From: Toxonevra muliebris
Taxonomy: Eukaryota > Arthropoda > Insecta > Diptera > Pallopteridae
DNA: 64,000 nt
Direction of reading: 5' to 3'
Assembly (NCBI GenBank): GCA_963691655.1
Contig: OY829327.1
Coordinates: 65,856,079-65,920,078, forward strand
Shown piece by piece: positions 33,051 through 43,862 of this stretch. The position numbers and the translations under genes are program-made. Below the pieces are notes generated by a model. It worked only from the letters and a program-made list of their open reading frames with translations. It was not told the DNA's origin and did not search any database. How positions within the stretch are numbered: position 1 is the stretch's first letter; the number at the start of each line of letters is the position of its first letter.

Positions 33051-34320
33051 TAAACGTTTAGTGGTAGTGGGAATCGAAACCAACTACCACTAAACTAGTT
33101 GAAATTATTCCCCAATACCACTAACCATTTAGTGGTAAGTGTAGAGAGTTTAATTGAAGGTCAAATTGAAATGCATTGTAAAAGAATATATAAATGTTTA
33201 AATGAATGAATATATTAACTTTTTTCTTATACTAAATACTTTGTAGAAAGTGCAATTTCGATGAAAAAAAATATATTTTTTATTATTATTTTTATATTGT
33301 ATTCAAAGTTATGTATTAATCAAGTAGTTTAGTACAAACACATGGAACAAATAGAAAATGAAGTTGATCACGTTGGTCTATGAAGGACTTCTATATTGGA
33401 AAAAAACCATAACAAAACGAATTTTCAAAATCGACTTTTTGATTAACTATGATGCACTTGCTCAAATTACGCTTTCCTGCAAAATTTCAAACTTCTACGC
33501 CAAAAAATAACGGTTTTACTACGGAACTCCAAAAGGCCGTAACTACAAGTACAGGAATTAATTAAGCAAATAGAAGTATTTACACACTTGAAGTAAAAAG
33601 AAAACAAAATATTTGAATATCTTTAAGTAACTAAGTGATACTGAATTTTCACAATTACATTCTTCTTAAATCTATAATATTTTTCATTTTACAATGTTTT
33701 TTGCTTCTCCTGTAAAGAAATAAAATGTGTCATTACTACTTTTTGGATGTTAGATATACACTTTTTGATGTTGTTTTCATAATTTTACAGATTATACTTT
33801 TTGGGTTTAATGGGTTTAGATATAAGGGAGGTTCATTAGTCTCAAATGCTGTAAAAATGTATATAAGGCTTTGGGATGACAATCTATATTGTACGAGTTC
33901 AACTTAGTGCAATAAAATTTTAACTTCCACTAAATCGCCAATTGAGCTCTCTTTCCTTATAACTAAGCTTTTAGTGGTAGTGGGGAATAATTTCCACTAG
34001 TTTAGTGGTTGTTGGTTTCGATTTCCACTACTACTAAACGTTTAGTGATAGTTGATTTTTATTTCCACTACCACTAAAGGTTTAGTGGTAGTTAATTTTT
34101 ATTTCCACTACCATTAAAGGTTTAGTGGTAGTTGATTTTTATTTCCACTACCGCTAAAGGTTTAGTGGTAGTTAATTTTTATTTCCACTACCACTAAAGG
34201 TTTAGTGGTAGTTGATTTTTATTTCCACTATCACTAAAGGTTTAGTGGTAGCTAATTTTTATTTCCACTACCACTAAAGATTTAGTGGTAGTTGATTTTT
34301 ATTTCCACTATCATTAATGG
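33051..34320. repeat. Foldback-like element: inverted arms, spacer and 40-bp palindromic tandem array
   Basis: The left arm (33051-33127) is the reverse complement, about 90%, of 33971-34045. Between them lies ~840 bp of AT-rich sequence with no gene. The right arm leads directly into seven tandem 40-bp units (34041-34320). The building block TTTAGTGGTAGT and its reverse complement ACTACCACTAAA occur throughout. Long terminal repeats made of short tandem units are the mark of foldback-type elements. The right side is interrupted by a LINE and resumes at 38097. Confidence 0.65.
34041..34320. repeat. Seven exact-length 40-bp palindromic units with an alternating 80-bp period
   Basis: Units start at 34041, 34081, 34121, 34161, 34201, 34241 and 34281, each exactly 40 bp. 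Each begins TTTAGTGRTAG and ends ACTAYCRYTAAAGG or a close variant, so every unit can fold on itself. The central bases alternate GTTGATTTTT / GTTAATTTTT (one unit GCTAA), giving strict odd/even order. Confidence 0.9.
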
Positions 34321-34451
34321 TTTAAAAGAACGACTGTGTCATTCGATACAGGTTTGGTAGCATCCGTGTCCATCAGCACAAACTGCATGAAAAAAGCCAA
34401 AATGCCGCTGAAACCTCGTCAGGTGCAGATTCTGCAGAAATACCGAAGGAG

Positions 34452-34646
34452 GTGACGGAAGAGATCGAGGCGGCAAAAACCGAGCAGATCAAGGAGGCCA
34501 GCCTTCTACCTCATGAAGTGGAGGGACTAGACGACCTAGACTTGAGAATGCTCAGCATCCAAACGGATAGCGAATCCCAAGGTGGTACCTTGTCAGAGGT
34601 GGATGAAGGCGAAACTCTGACAACGGAAGAAGAAACTGAAAAGTAA
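34452..34646 (+). pseudogene. LINE ORF1 C-terminal end
   Basis: A 64-codon acidic stretch (EEIEAAKTEQIKEASLL, LTTEEETEK) ends only 6 bases before the ORF2 ATG at 34653, the compact ORF1/ORF2 spacing usual in LINEs. No domain is identifiable in what is left. Confidence 0.5.
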
Positions 34647-34652
34647 GAATAC

Positions 34653-35400
34653 ATGACCAGCACTAAAGTTGCGCAAATTAATTTGCATCATGCGAAGGCT
34701 GACTCAGCTGTCATCGCGAGAGCAACTACCAAGTCTAATATTGGGATAGTGCTGGTCCAAGAACCTTGGGTCTTCCGGGGACAGGTTAGAGGTCTGTCTG
34801 GAAAAAACATACAGGTAATTTGGGATATCCGATGTGAAAACCAAGAGCATGCATGTTATTAACAAACAGATTGAAGTTCTTATGTCTTTCAGAGTTCTTG
34901 TCGAGAGATCTGGTAGCAGTTCAAATACCGATGAACATCAATGGAAGCGTACGTGATATTGTAGTGGCATCGGGGTACTTTCCAGGAGACGATGTCCATG
35001 CTCCACCGGACCTGGTCGATTAACTGGCAAGCTTAACTGCAACAAGAAGCAACTACCACTAATACTCGGATGTGATGCCAATGCTCACAACGAGGTGTGG
35101 GGTAGCACGGGCACCAACCAAAGGGGTGAGTACATTCTTGAATTTATTCTTAGCAATAGATTGGAAATTTTGAATTTGGGTAACACACCAACTTTTGTAA
35201 CTAAAACACGAGAAGAGGTACTAGATATAACACTAGGAAATACTCTAATGAGCGGACTTGTCAATAACTGGAAGGTTTCGAGTGAGCCAACAATGTCAGA
35301 TCATAGAATAATAAGATTTGACATTGAGGGTTCTCAACAGAATAGTAAGAAATCCCAAGAAAACAAATTGGGACCTGTATCTAGCCAATCTGAGCAATAA
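34653..35400 (+). pseudogene. LINE ORF2 endonuclease domain
   Basis: Starts MTSTKVAQINLHHAKAD, with VLVQEPWVF (catalytic Glu) in 34653-34862. A frame break follows. The second half gives LILGCDANAHNEVWGSTG (with the catalytic Asp and Asn), TFVTKTREEVLDITLG and the terminal MSDHRIIRFDI with the SDH motif. All catalytic blocks can be seen, but in at least two frames, so the enzyme is not expressed whole. Confidence 0.8.
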
Positions 35401-35699
35401 CACAACTTGTTTAGAAGTTGGCAATCATATCAGAAATGAGCTAGAGTTAGAAACAATGGTAGAAAATTTTAACAAGGTCGTCATTGATGCATATGAGGAA
35501 AGCTGTCCCATAAGTACAGTAAACTCATCCAAAGACGTACCCTGGTGGAACAAAAACCTAGCAAAACTGCGAACTGAGGATCGCAGGTTGTTCAACCGAG
35601 CAAAACAAACTGGGGAATGGACAAGATCACTTCCCCGGATCTTTTCAGCCATCGACAGAATATAACCAGGAATCATTATGTAAAACGAATAAAGAAAAC

Positions 35700-37074
35700 T
35701 GGAAGGTAGTGGAAGAAATATGCTTAGAATTACGACTAAGGTGGGCGGTGGGTACATTCAAACTACTTAAAACACCAGGCGTAGATGGCATATTTTCGAT
35801 TTTGTTGCAAAAGGGGATAGATATTCTTTTTCGTCCATTTAGGAAAATTGCGAGAGGAAGTATTGCCCTGGGATATATACCAAAGGCATGGAGTCGAGCA
35901 AGTGTGGTCTTTATTCCGAATGCAGGAAAGAAGGATCCTCTTCACCCGAAGTCCTTCAGACCAATATGCTTGACTTCATTTGTATTTAAAACTCTTGAAA
36001 AAATTATAGACAACTATGTAAGGACGACGGTCTTAGTAAGTGTCCCGCTTCATTCCTGTCAACATGCATACAGGGCAGGTAGATCGACAGAAACCGCACT
36101 GAATCAATTGACAGATGTACTACAGGACACACTAGAAGCAAAAGAAACAGATTATGTATCGAAGGGGATTTCGATAACATCACGCATGAAGCAATAAAAG
36201 AAGCTCTCATCCGCAGAGGGGTTAATAATACCCTGGCAAGGTGGATGGGAACCATGGTGAAGACTAGAGCAGTCGAGATACCAATGAGTACAGGCTTTTT
36301 AGTAGCAAATACAACAAAAGGTTGTCCACAAGGTGGGGTTACGTTCCCGTTAATGTGAAGTATTGTCATAGACGAACTTCTGGAGGAATTAACAAATACT
36401 GGACTACTCCAGGGTTATGCCGACGATGTAGTAATAATATGTAGAGGTAAATTTGAAAATACTCTTTGCGACTTAATTCAATTGGGATTAAAAGTCACGA
36501 AAAGATGGTGTGTAAAAGTAGGGCTGAATATTAATCCAGCAAAAACTACAATTGTACCATTTACAAGGAAAAATATACTTAAGAACTTGAAGACCATTCA
36601 TTTGGATGGTACGGAGGTGAAACTATATACATATATAACTATATAACATTTCTGGGAATTACTTTCGACCAGAAATTACTCTGGAAAACACATGTTAGCA
36701 ACATAACAAAGAAGGCTACAAGAGCACTTATGACCTGTAGATCCATTGCTAGGAAGAGTTGGGGATGCACACCAAAAATACTACGATGGATGTATACGGT
36801 AATTGTTCGACCAATAATTGTATATGGAGCGGTCGTGTGGTCAGATAGAACAAAGCGGCAAACAGCTGTCAATGAGTTGAATAAACTTCAAAGACTAGCA
36901 TGTGTTTGTATAACTGGGGCTATGAGAACCTGTCCAACACCTCTTCATATCTATATCCAGATGCAGGCGAAGAGGGCCAATTATAGAATGTCTGGAATAT
37001 ATATCGGGTCAGGCCATTGCTTAAATCGGAAGAAGTTTGATATTCTTACGAAGCAATTTCCTGAAATTCAATAA
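35700..37074 (+). pseudogene. LINE ORF2 reverse transcriptase domain
   Basis: 35709-36197 holds TPGVDGIFSILLQKG, RASVVFIPNAGKKDP, FRPICLTSFVFKTLEKI and HAYRAGRSTETALNQL. The motif A region is frameshifted near 36165. GCPQGG, then LLQGYADDVVIICRG (catalytic block) follow at ~36320-36450. 36650-37074 is the thumb and connection (FLGITFDQKLLWKTHV, LQRLACVCITGAMRTCP). All standard motifs are present but divided by several frameshifts and a stop. Confidence 0.8.
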
Positions 37075-37189
37075 CGAGGGATAGCATGATACCGCAGTTA
37101 AGTTTTACTAAAAAGTTTAAAACAAAACTAAGTAATAAAAAGGATTGGGAAGGTTTGGTTAAAACCTACAATATAAACCAACAAATGAT

Positions 37190-37988
37190 TACCTTCTTAC
37201 TGACGAAGGAGCAGGAGCGGGGGTATATGGGCCGAGGATAAAATACTTCGAGCCCATGGGTAAATGCACCAGTATCTTTCAGGCGGAAATGTACGCCATA
37301 GACAGGTGTGTTTACTTCAACCTCAAGCGAAACTATCGTAATCAGAACATTGCGATTTTAACTGACAGCACTCGAATCCTACCAGGTAAAGTCTAAACTG
37401 GTTAGGGACTGCCTTGAGAAACTAAATACGCTTGGCTTGCAGAACAAGGTCTGGATACTTTGGGTTCCAGGCCATGTAGGAATAGAAGGAAATAAGAAGG
37501 CAGACGAACTTGCCAAAAAGGGGGCAGAAACCCCATTTGTAGGACCCGAACCCTTTTGTGGAATGGGAAAAAGGTCTCTAACCATACTGTTAGAGAAAGA
37601 AGAGAACCAATTACGAGCGTCATACTGGGATAATCTACCAGGGATGGAACAATCAAAAACTGTTTTAGGAACGCATAAACTAAAAAGATTTTATGATTGT
37701 ATGAACTTAACAAAAGAGAATCTGAGAATTATAACAGGTATTCTGACAGGGCATTGCAGGCTGAATTATCACCTGACAAAACTGAGAATATGCAACAATG
37801 AGTCGTGTAGATTTTGCGGGGAGGAAACCGAAACTTCAATACACATTTTAGGACAGTGTCCAGCGCTCATGCAAAGCCGGAAAAAGTACTTGGGAGACTA
37901 CCAAATACCAGACGGCATGCTGAAACAACTGGAAATAGGCCTTATACTAAAATTTATTGCAGTAATAGGACTTACAGAAATACTATAA
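37190..37988 (+). pseudogene. LINE ORF2 RNase H domain and Cys/His tail
   Basis: TDEGAGAGVYGP at ~37200 (first Asp), FQAEMYAI (Glu), ILTDSTR (Asp), then after a frame change ILWVPGHVGIEGNKKADEL (His/Asp) and AKKGAETPFVGPEP. The tail has LTGHCRLNYHL and CRFCGEETETSIHILGQCP, the Cys/His cluster. The four catalytic acidic and His positions are all readable. RNase H in ORF2 is typical of the I/LOA/R1 branch of insect LINEs. Confidence 0.85.
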
Positions 37989-38096
37989 TTCTTTAAGAAT
38001 TATAGGGACTGTAAGACTACTATAATCTTTGAAGAGGGCACAAAAGTTCTTTAGGACGCAGTGCACATTCCCAAACATAATAATAATAAAAAAAAA

Positions 38097-38268
38097 GGTT
38101 TAGTGGTAATAGCACTAAAAGTAGTGAAGAGCGAAATTTATTCACTAAATCCCCAGTCTATTTAGTGGTCAGAGGGTTTTTTAACGTGTTTTTTTCAATT
38201 TAAAATACACTAAATGCTCAGCTAAATAATCCATTTCCTGAATAATCCTAACAACATTTTTTATCGAA
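38097..38268 (-). repeat. Right remainder of the foldback-like repeat and right arm of the long-range inverted repeat
   Basis: 38097-38160 resumes TTTAGTGGTAAT, CACTAAA and TTTAGTGG motifs after the LINE. 38161-38268 is the reverse complement of 30992-31100. This links the TTTAGTGG array with the terminus-like sequence seen at 31 kb. Confidence 0.65.
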
Positions 38269-38585
38269 ACAATGAGCAATGAACTTATTTAAAACTAAAG
38301 TTCGTAACCGTAAGTCACTCAATTCAAAAAATTCTTTACTTCATATAAAAATTAATTAAAACACGAAAATTCGTTTTGTGAAAACTACAAAATACCAGAT
38401 GGCATAAATATTTGTATGAACAGCACTAATGTTTATAATGCTTCTGAATTCCAATTAAAGAGTGTGTTATGGCCAGAAGAAGCTGATAGTAATGAAAATA
38501 ATATAGACTTCGATTGCATAATTTAGAAATGCTGTGAATTAAAAACTTTAAAAATACATGTATTTAATTAATTTTCTTTTTAATA
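38269..38585. other. AT-rich spacer
   Basis: No feature found. Confidence 0.6.
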
Positions 38586-39368
38586 CAGCAGAATCTCCCG
38601 ATAATTCATAATTCGCAAGGGACCAGCAAGTTTTTAAGGATTACAGAGGTTTTCGATTTAACGCTTTCACCCCCGAGTTTTTCCTCAAAATCTGGTTTAG
38701 TTTCTTCAATATTTTATGCAAATATTAAAATAAATTTAAAAAAATAATATGTCTAGGACTCTTAATCCTTACAGTTATCCTTAAGTTTTTCAATGGGGCA
38801 TAATGTTTGCTATAACCTTTGTAACCAGGAATTATAGCAAAGCCAATTTTCGGCGATGACACTGCATGTATACAATCCACTCATTGACAGCCAGCATCCG
38901 TATTTTAAAGAAATTTCAAGTAAAATGGAAACCGTATCTCCCATTTTACTTAATTTTTCAAATATTATTGGGATATACAATCCCAGAGTTAACGATTATA
39001 AAATAAGAAAAATACAAATTAACGGTTTTGTAGTTTAAGGCTCTTCTCGCGTATCTTGTCAACCACGAAAAACACAAAAAATTCCTTAAAAAAAGTGAAC
39101 GTAGCTATCTACAATGATTGATTTTTTTTCGAGTTTTTCTAGTTCCATAGAATTTTGCTGTTCATTACAAATTATAAGAAGTTGTTGACAACCAATTTCG
39201 ATTTATAAGAGGTTAAACAGACTTTGTATTGAAAAAAAAAATACGAATGAGCGAGGGAAATGTGTAGAATTTTTGTGAATTAAAGAGATTTTTTCAAGGG
39301 ACCAGCAGTTTGTTACGAATTGTTGAGATTTTCGAATTATCGGGGTACGAATTATTGCGATTCTACTG
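38586..39368. mobile_element. pogo/Tigger-like non-autonomous element
   Basis: The left end is TA followed by CAGCAGAATCTCCCGATAAT. The right end, on the opposite strand, is CAGTAGAATCGCAATAATTC, with CCCCGATAATTC just inside. A second inner pair AAGGGACCAGCA occurs at both ends in inverted form. ~783 bp. CAG-starting ends at a TA site are typical of the pogo branch of Tc1/mariner. The TA on the right reads TG, so that copy has mutated. No transposase is apparent. Confidence 0.65.
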
Positions 39369-39419
39369 TGTATAAAAAAATTTGTGTTTAACACTTTTAT
39401 AAGGAAAAAATGTAGCACT

Positions 39420-40019
39420 TTTTTAAAGAAAATACCGTCAGCCAGCACAGGGGGATCACATGTAACACATTGGTGTACGTGCCGTAACTGGGCTGGACTG
39501 ATGGTAGTGCGACTATGTCCTCCTCGTGGGGGCAGCTGGTAACGGTTACATAGTACGGTCATGTCTCTGCTGTGGAACCGGCTAACATAGTCGGGCGGAG
39601 AGAAGGTTACTCTCTTCAATTAAAAACCTCTAATCCAAGATGGAACAGCATACGCCAAGGGGTGCGTGGCTAAGAGGGTGCTTAGTTACTAATATGCGGA
39701 CTCCGGATACCAGGCGACCTCCGGTTTCATTTAGCCTCCCACGGTATCGCGGGCTATGCCGTGGGGGACTTCCCTTTCCCGTCTATTCGTGGGAATTTTT
39801 ATGGAAGTTAAAAATATAAAAAAAAGGATGAGGCGGATGCACCTTGTGCATCAACAACTGGTAGTGCTGCAGGGCAACCAGTTGTCCAGTTACAATCTTC
39901 CACATCTACCTTTAGGGCAGACGCGGCTTCGGATACCTTGGCTGTTGGGCCATAGACATCCAACCCCTTAGGCTGTGAGTTTGTGCATGGCGTTGGGGTC
40001 TTGGATAGGCCACCAACTC
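39420..40019 (+). mobile_element. R1-type LINE 5' region with start of ORF1 (fragment)
   Basis: A GC-richer block alignable with 41570-41710 (AACATAGTC..GCGGAGAGAAGG against AAGATAGTCCAGGCAGAGGG; CTAATCCAAG against CTAACCCAAG), suggesting related LINE 5' untranslated regions. From ~39826 a frame reads DEADAPCASTTGSAAGQPV, an ORF1-like Ala/Ser/Thr-rich start with a stop after ~45 codons. It is cut at 40020 by an R1 fragment in opposite orientation. Confidence 0.5.
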
Positions 40020-41545
40020 CTATTTCAGTAGTAGGCGGAACACTTCAATGCTTCTCTCTCGTCGACTCTGGCTAGTGTTAGAGAGGCTGATTTGTCGGGA
40101 AAGGAATTGTCTGGCTCGGGCTCTCAATGCGTAATTCAGTTCACCATGTCTGCGTGATATCCACACTTCTATATCCGTAATGAGATTGTAGGTCCATCGA
40201 CCCTTCTCGGATGACTCCCATCTTCGCTGCCATTCCATGATGGTACGCCGTCTTTCTTCTCTTATTATGGCTTCGGTTGATTTTGTGTCACGGCCATATA
40301 ACCGCCTCATCTCTTGTGCCTGTAAATGGGCAACTTACTTGCTATGACACAAATAGCATCTTCCGATACTGTGCGATACGCGCTAGCAACCCTCAAGGCA
40401 CTGAGCCTATATATCGCACGGATATCCTTCTGGTGTATTTTCTTGCTGTCCGCCCAGATAGGTGCTGCATTCAAGATTACTGACGTAGTAACCGTTGAAA
40501 GCAGCCGGCGCCTGCTCTCGCGCGGGCCTCCTATATTCGGCATGATGCGTGTTAACGCGCGGTTTATTCGTGCTGCTTTTTCACTAGCAGCTTTCAGGTG
40601 ATCCTTGAACGTCATTCTAGAATCTATAAGCACTCCTAAGTACTTAATATGTGAACACGAGGTGATGTTATGATCACCAACCGTGATGACCAGCACTTCA
40701 CGTGCTCTTCTGGTACTAAATATCACGACTTCCGTCTTCTGCTCCGCCAATTCCAGCTTCGAGTTGTACAGCCATCTTCTCACCCTCGAGATGACATCGT
40801 TACATATAGCCTGTAGCGAGTCCAGGTGTTTGGCTACTGCCACTATCGCGATGTCGTCTGCATATCCTATGATTGTTGTATCCTCCGGAAGATCCAAATT
40901 GAGGATGCCGTCATACATTGCGTTCCATAGCGTTCAGCCGAGAACGGAGCCATGCGGAACGCCTCCATTGACACGATACTGCTTCACGCCGTCATCAGTA
41001 TCGTATATCAAAATTCTGTTGTCGAAGTAGCTTGTGATTATTTGCAACAGGTACTCCGGTATTTCGAATCCTCTCAGTGCACTCATAATCTGAGGCCAGT
41101 TCGCCGAATTGAAGGCATTTTTGATGTACAACGTCACTACGGCGCAGTACTTCTTCTTGCCGTTTCTCCATTGCTTGCCGCTGGTGGCCTCGCATGCAAT
41201 ATTCATCACCATTTGTATTGCGTCGACCGTGGATCGTTCTCTTCTGAATCCAAACTATCGTCTGATAGCCCTCATAGCTTTTCAAGCCACTCCTGGAGCC
41301 TGTCCCCTATAATGCGTTCGAGAACTTTGCCCAGTATATCCAGCATGCATAACGGGCGGTAGGATGCCGGTTCATCAGGCGGCTTCTTTGGTTTTAGTAG
41401 GAGGACTAACCGCTGTCGTTTCCATGGGTCTGGAAAAACTCCTTCTGTCAAGCATGCGTTGAAAAGCTTCGCGAACACCTCCGGTGTAGCTTTGATCGCA
41501 ACGTTGGGGATGCCATCCAGTCCTGGATCCTTGTTACTTTGTTAT
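40020..41545 (-). pseudogene. R1-clade LINE reverse transcriptase fragment
   Basis: Minus strand, in order: DPGLDGIPNVAIKATPE (~41520), LLLKPKKPPDEPASYRPLCM and KVLERIIGDRLQEWLEKL (41478-41272), VTLYIKNAFNSANWPQIM (motif A, catalytic Asp replaced: LYIKNAF), GGVPHGSVLG, then in another frame IIGYADDIAIV (catalytic block, ~40860) and YLGVLIDSRMTFKDHL. 40310-40020 continues the C-terminal region (MRRLYGRDTKS, EWQRRWE) after a frameshift at 40307. The endonuclease part and the final Cys/His motif are absent. Dead fragment, truncated at both ends. Confidence 0.85.
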
Positions 41546-42610
41546 CATCAGATGTCTGATATGCAGCTGGCTAAGATAGTCCAGGCAGAGGGAGTATACC
41601 CTCTTAAATAAAACTCTACTAACCCAAGGTGTTAAGCGAACCGTGCCTATTGGGTGGGTTTGGCAGCCATGGGATTGACTCTAGAACTGAACCCGCCAAC
41701 GTTGTGCGGTTTCAGTGTTATTTTCTTGGCTCTGTAAATTTGTACATGATACAAATATATAGAGTTGATACACTGGATCCGTGCGTTGGGTATATAGAGT
41801 TAAAAATTAGGCTGTCTTTGTACGGAGCCTCTTTGATACCGGGTCGTCTCAGAGAGTAACGGTGGCCTTGCCATGGTAGGGAGCGCTGGTATGGTCGACC
41901 ATTTACTTCCTCGAAAACCCCGTTGACCACTGGACCTGGCCCTGTCGGAAAAGTGGTCGTAAGAAAAAGATGAGCACAATTAACCAAAAACACGAAATTT
42001 GCCGGAGAGAATAACAACTGAGATACCAAGCATCACATCCCAGGACGAGCTCTTAGCCTCAAGCCAAGAGATCGTCGAATTGTCCCCGAGTACCAGTCAG
42101 CGTACTCCGGTTACCAATCAGCCATCAACCTCCAAACCTGTCACCAGCCAAAGTGACCGAAAAAAACAACCCAAAATATCCCAGGCCGCGAGCAGAAGAG
42201 CGCTTTACCTTCTGGCCCTCCACATTCTTGGGAAGAGCGCTAAAAATGAGGAGGCTGGTATTCCGCATGCGAACGACGCAGAGGACAAGTTTAAATACCA
42301 GGCTATAGTTGACGAATACGAATCGTCGCGTAAGGCGGCTGCTGAGCGAACCCTCGTGGAACGTGAGTCAGCAGTGAAGCGTAACAGGTCACGCAATGAG
42401 TCCGTCAGCGTAGCTAAATAGATGAAGAATAGTGGAAGCAGCCGCTCCTCCGAAATCAGCCAACTCCCGGCCTTATAATGAGGTCGCCAGAGACAGCCTG
42501 CAAGTTGCTCTGGTTGATGAATTGACCAACAATGGAAAGCGGGTTCTGGAGCTATGCGCAGAGATTGAGGCCAAACTGTCAGAGATGGTGGTGAACCGTC
42601 TTCTCTCTAT
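41546..42610 (+). mobile_element. R1-type LINE 5' untranslated region and ORF1 (fragment)
   Basis: Begins abruptly at the end of the R1 fragment. 41570-41710 resembles the LINE 5' block at 39580-39700. An ORF1 follows at 41999, with a shifted continuation at 42432-42610, and the homology stops at about 42610. ORF2 is missing. It lies in the opposite orientation to the adjacent RT fragment. Confidence 0.5.
41999..42421 (+). pseudogene. LINE ORF1 (gag-like) fragment
   Basis: 140 codons, Ser/Thr/Pro-rich at first (SQDELLASSQEIVELSPSTS) and charged later (DEYESSRKAAAERTLVERES, KRNRSRNESVSVAK). A stop is followed in another frame by NSRPYNEVARDSLQVALVDE and VLELCAEIEAKLSEM, a helical segment. The layout fits an R1/TRAS-type ORF1 N-terminal half; no CCHC knuckles are present because the 3' part is gone. 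Confidence 0.5.
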
Positions 42611-42829
42611 CTCTACCTTGCTTCGACTCAACGGAGGTGGTGTGCGTATGGCGGGTGATCAAATGCCAAGGTCTGCTATTTTCGCAGAATTTTTTGAACA
42701 TTTTTTGTTTCAAACATTTTTTTCTTGAAAATTCAATAATTTTTTTGTCACCCAAGTTTATTATGGCATATCGCATTCATTACGCAGTGCAACGAATTTT
42801 CAACTTTTGTCCTATGTGCTAGATTTTCC

Positions 42830-43090
42830 AACGGTTTTAGAGTAATTTAGGGTCGCTAATTACGACTGCTTACTCAGTTTTTCTCTATAACATCTAGTTC
42901 ACCCACAATATGGACCCTGAAGCCAGAAAAATGGGGTCTTCAGGGGTTATTAAGAAATTTCTTTATTTCAACAGATACGAATTTGATGTCTGAAGTAAAG
43001 TTGTTAAGCACAAAGAGATAAACCATTTTTGTATACACAATTTTCCTTCTATTCTCTTTGAAAATGTAATAATTAATTTGCGAGAAATTT
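42830..43090 (+). repeat. Third copy of the hAT-type repeat, diverged
   Basis: Shares GATTTTCCAACGG, GGGTCGCTAAT, CATCTAGTTC.CCCACAAT, GGGTCTTCAGGGG.TATTAAG and TTGTTAAGCACAAAGAGATA with the copies at 16486 and 30190-30300. Ends not located. Confidence 0.55.
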
Positions 43091-43554
43091 GCAAAAACTT
43101 TTTCCAAATTAAAAATATTAAAAAAGAAAGTGGTTGTAAAATAAAGGCATTTGGAGCTGAAGCATAAAAGAGAGATTTGGGATCTTACAATTAAAAAAAT
43201 GGCGTCCACTGTGCTAATCAGAAGCACTCAGCGACGCGTTTCTACCACACTTTGAAAGCTGCTTTTCCGATTTTGCACCAGGGAAACGCACCCAATGTCA
43301 AAAAAATATGCACGTCTGTCTGGCCTGCATCACTGCGTGCAAACTAACTGTGCATCTGTTTGGGGCATTAGGTTTCGGAGTATTACAAACACTCACCTAA
43401 TAACACTATTGGTATAATCTCAACAACTCAATTTGGAATTAATGCGAAAAACATAAACTAACTAGTGATTTTGTCAATAAATTTCAATCGTACCGATCCA
43501 ATATATAGAGGTGGAATGTCAGAGAAGAATATTTTGTCTTTTGAAATAGGCAAT
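43091..43554. other. Spacer without genes
   Basis: No supported feature. Confidence 0.6.
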
Positions 43555-43862
43555 GGTTGGTTGGTTGGAGTGGCTGTCGAGAGACACACTTAGGCCTGAA
43601 CGGCCCATTGTGATACCACATAGTTGGACCTACAGTTTAACGCCGATTCCGAACGGCGGTGTGGCAATTTTTTATCGGCTTTGTGGTTTTGCCATTACCA
43701 ACCAATGTGTGTACTTGTACACTATCTTATAATTCTCATACACTTCATCTTGATAGTGAATATAAGAAAGTTATGAAAATTAACCACCAGTCGAAGACGG
43801 GAATCGAACCCAAACCTCCCAGATGAAAGTCTAGTGCACTACCCACTATACTATCGAGGTCG
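43555..43862 (-). mobile_element. tRNA-derived SINE, copy C (full length)
   Basis: Minus strand: CGACCTCGATAGTATAGTGG (box A region), GGTTCGATTCC (box B, intact), GGTGGTTAATTTTCATAACT, GTGTACAAGTACACACA, GCCGTTCGGAATCGGCG, TGGTATCACAATGGGCC, GCCTAAGTGTG, GCCACTCCAACC, then a (CCAA)-type tail. It matches copy A over its whole ~300 bp. The tail blocks are those of the LINE at 2628-3084. Confidence 0.85.

Larger units (their letters stand above)
34325..38096 (+). mobile_element. I/LOA-type LINE with TAA/A-rich tail, inserted in the foldback array
   Basis: The insertion is flanked by GGTTTA at 34319-34324 and 38097-38102, the array's own motif. It ends with CATAATAATAATAAA and an A run, the (TAA)n-type tail known from I-element relatives. 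It carries the end of ORF1, then ORF2 with endonuclease, reverse transcriptase and RNase H in order, all broken by frameshifts. It is 5'-truncated within ORF1. Apart from small indels the domains are complete, so it is younger than the LINE at 21.4 kb. Confidence 0.85.

Noticed and set aside
33051..34320. CRISPR-like array
   Set aside because: Units are contiguous 40-bp palindromes without unique spacers, in eukaryotic DNA.
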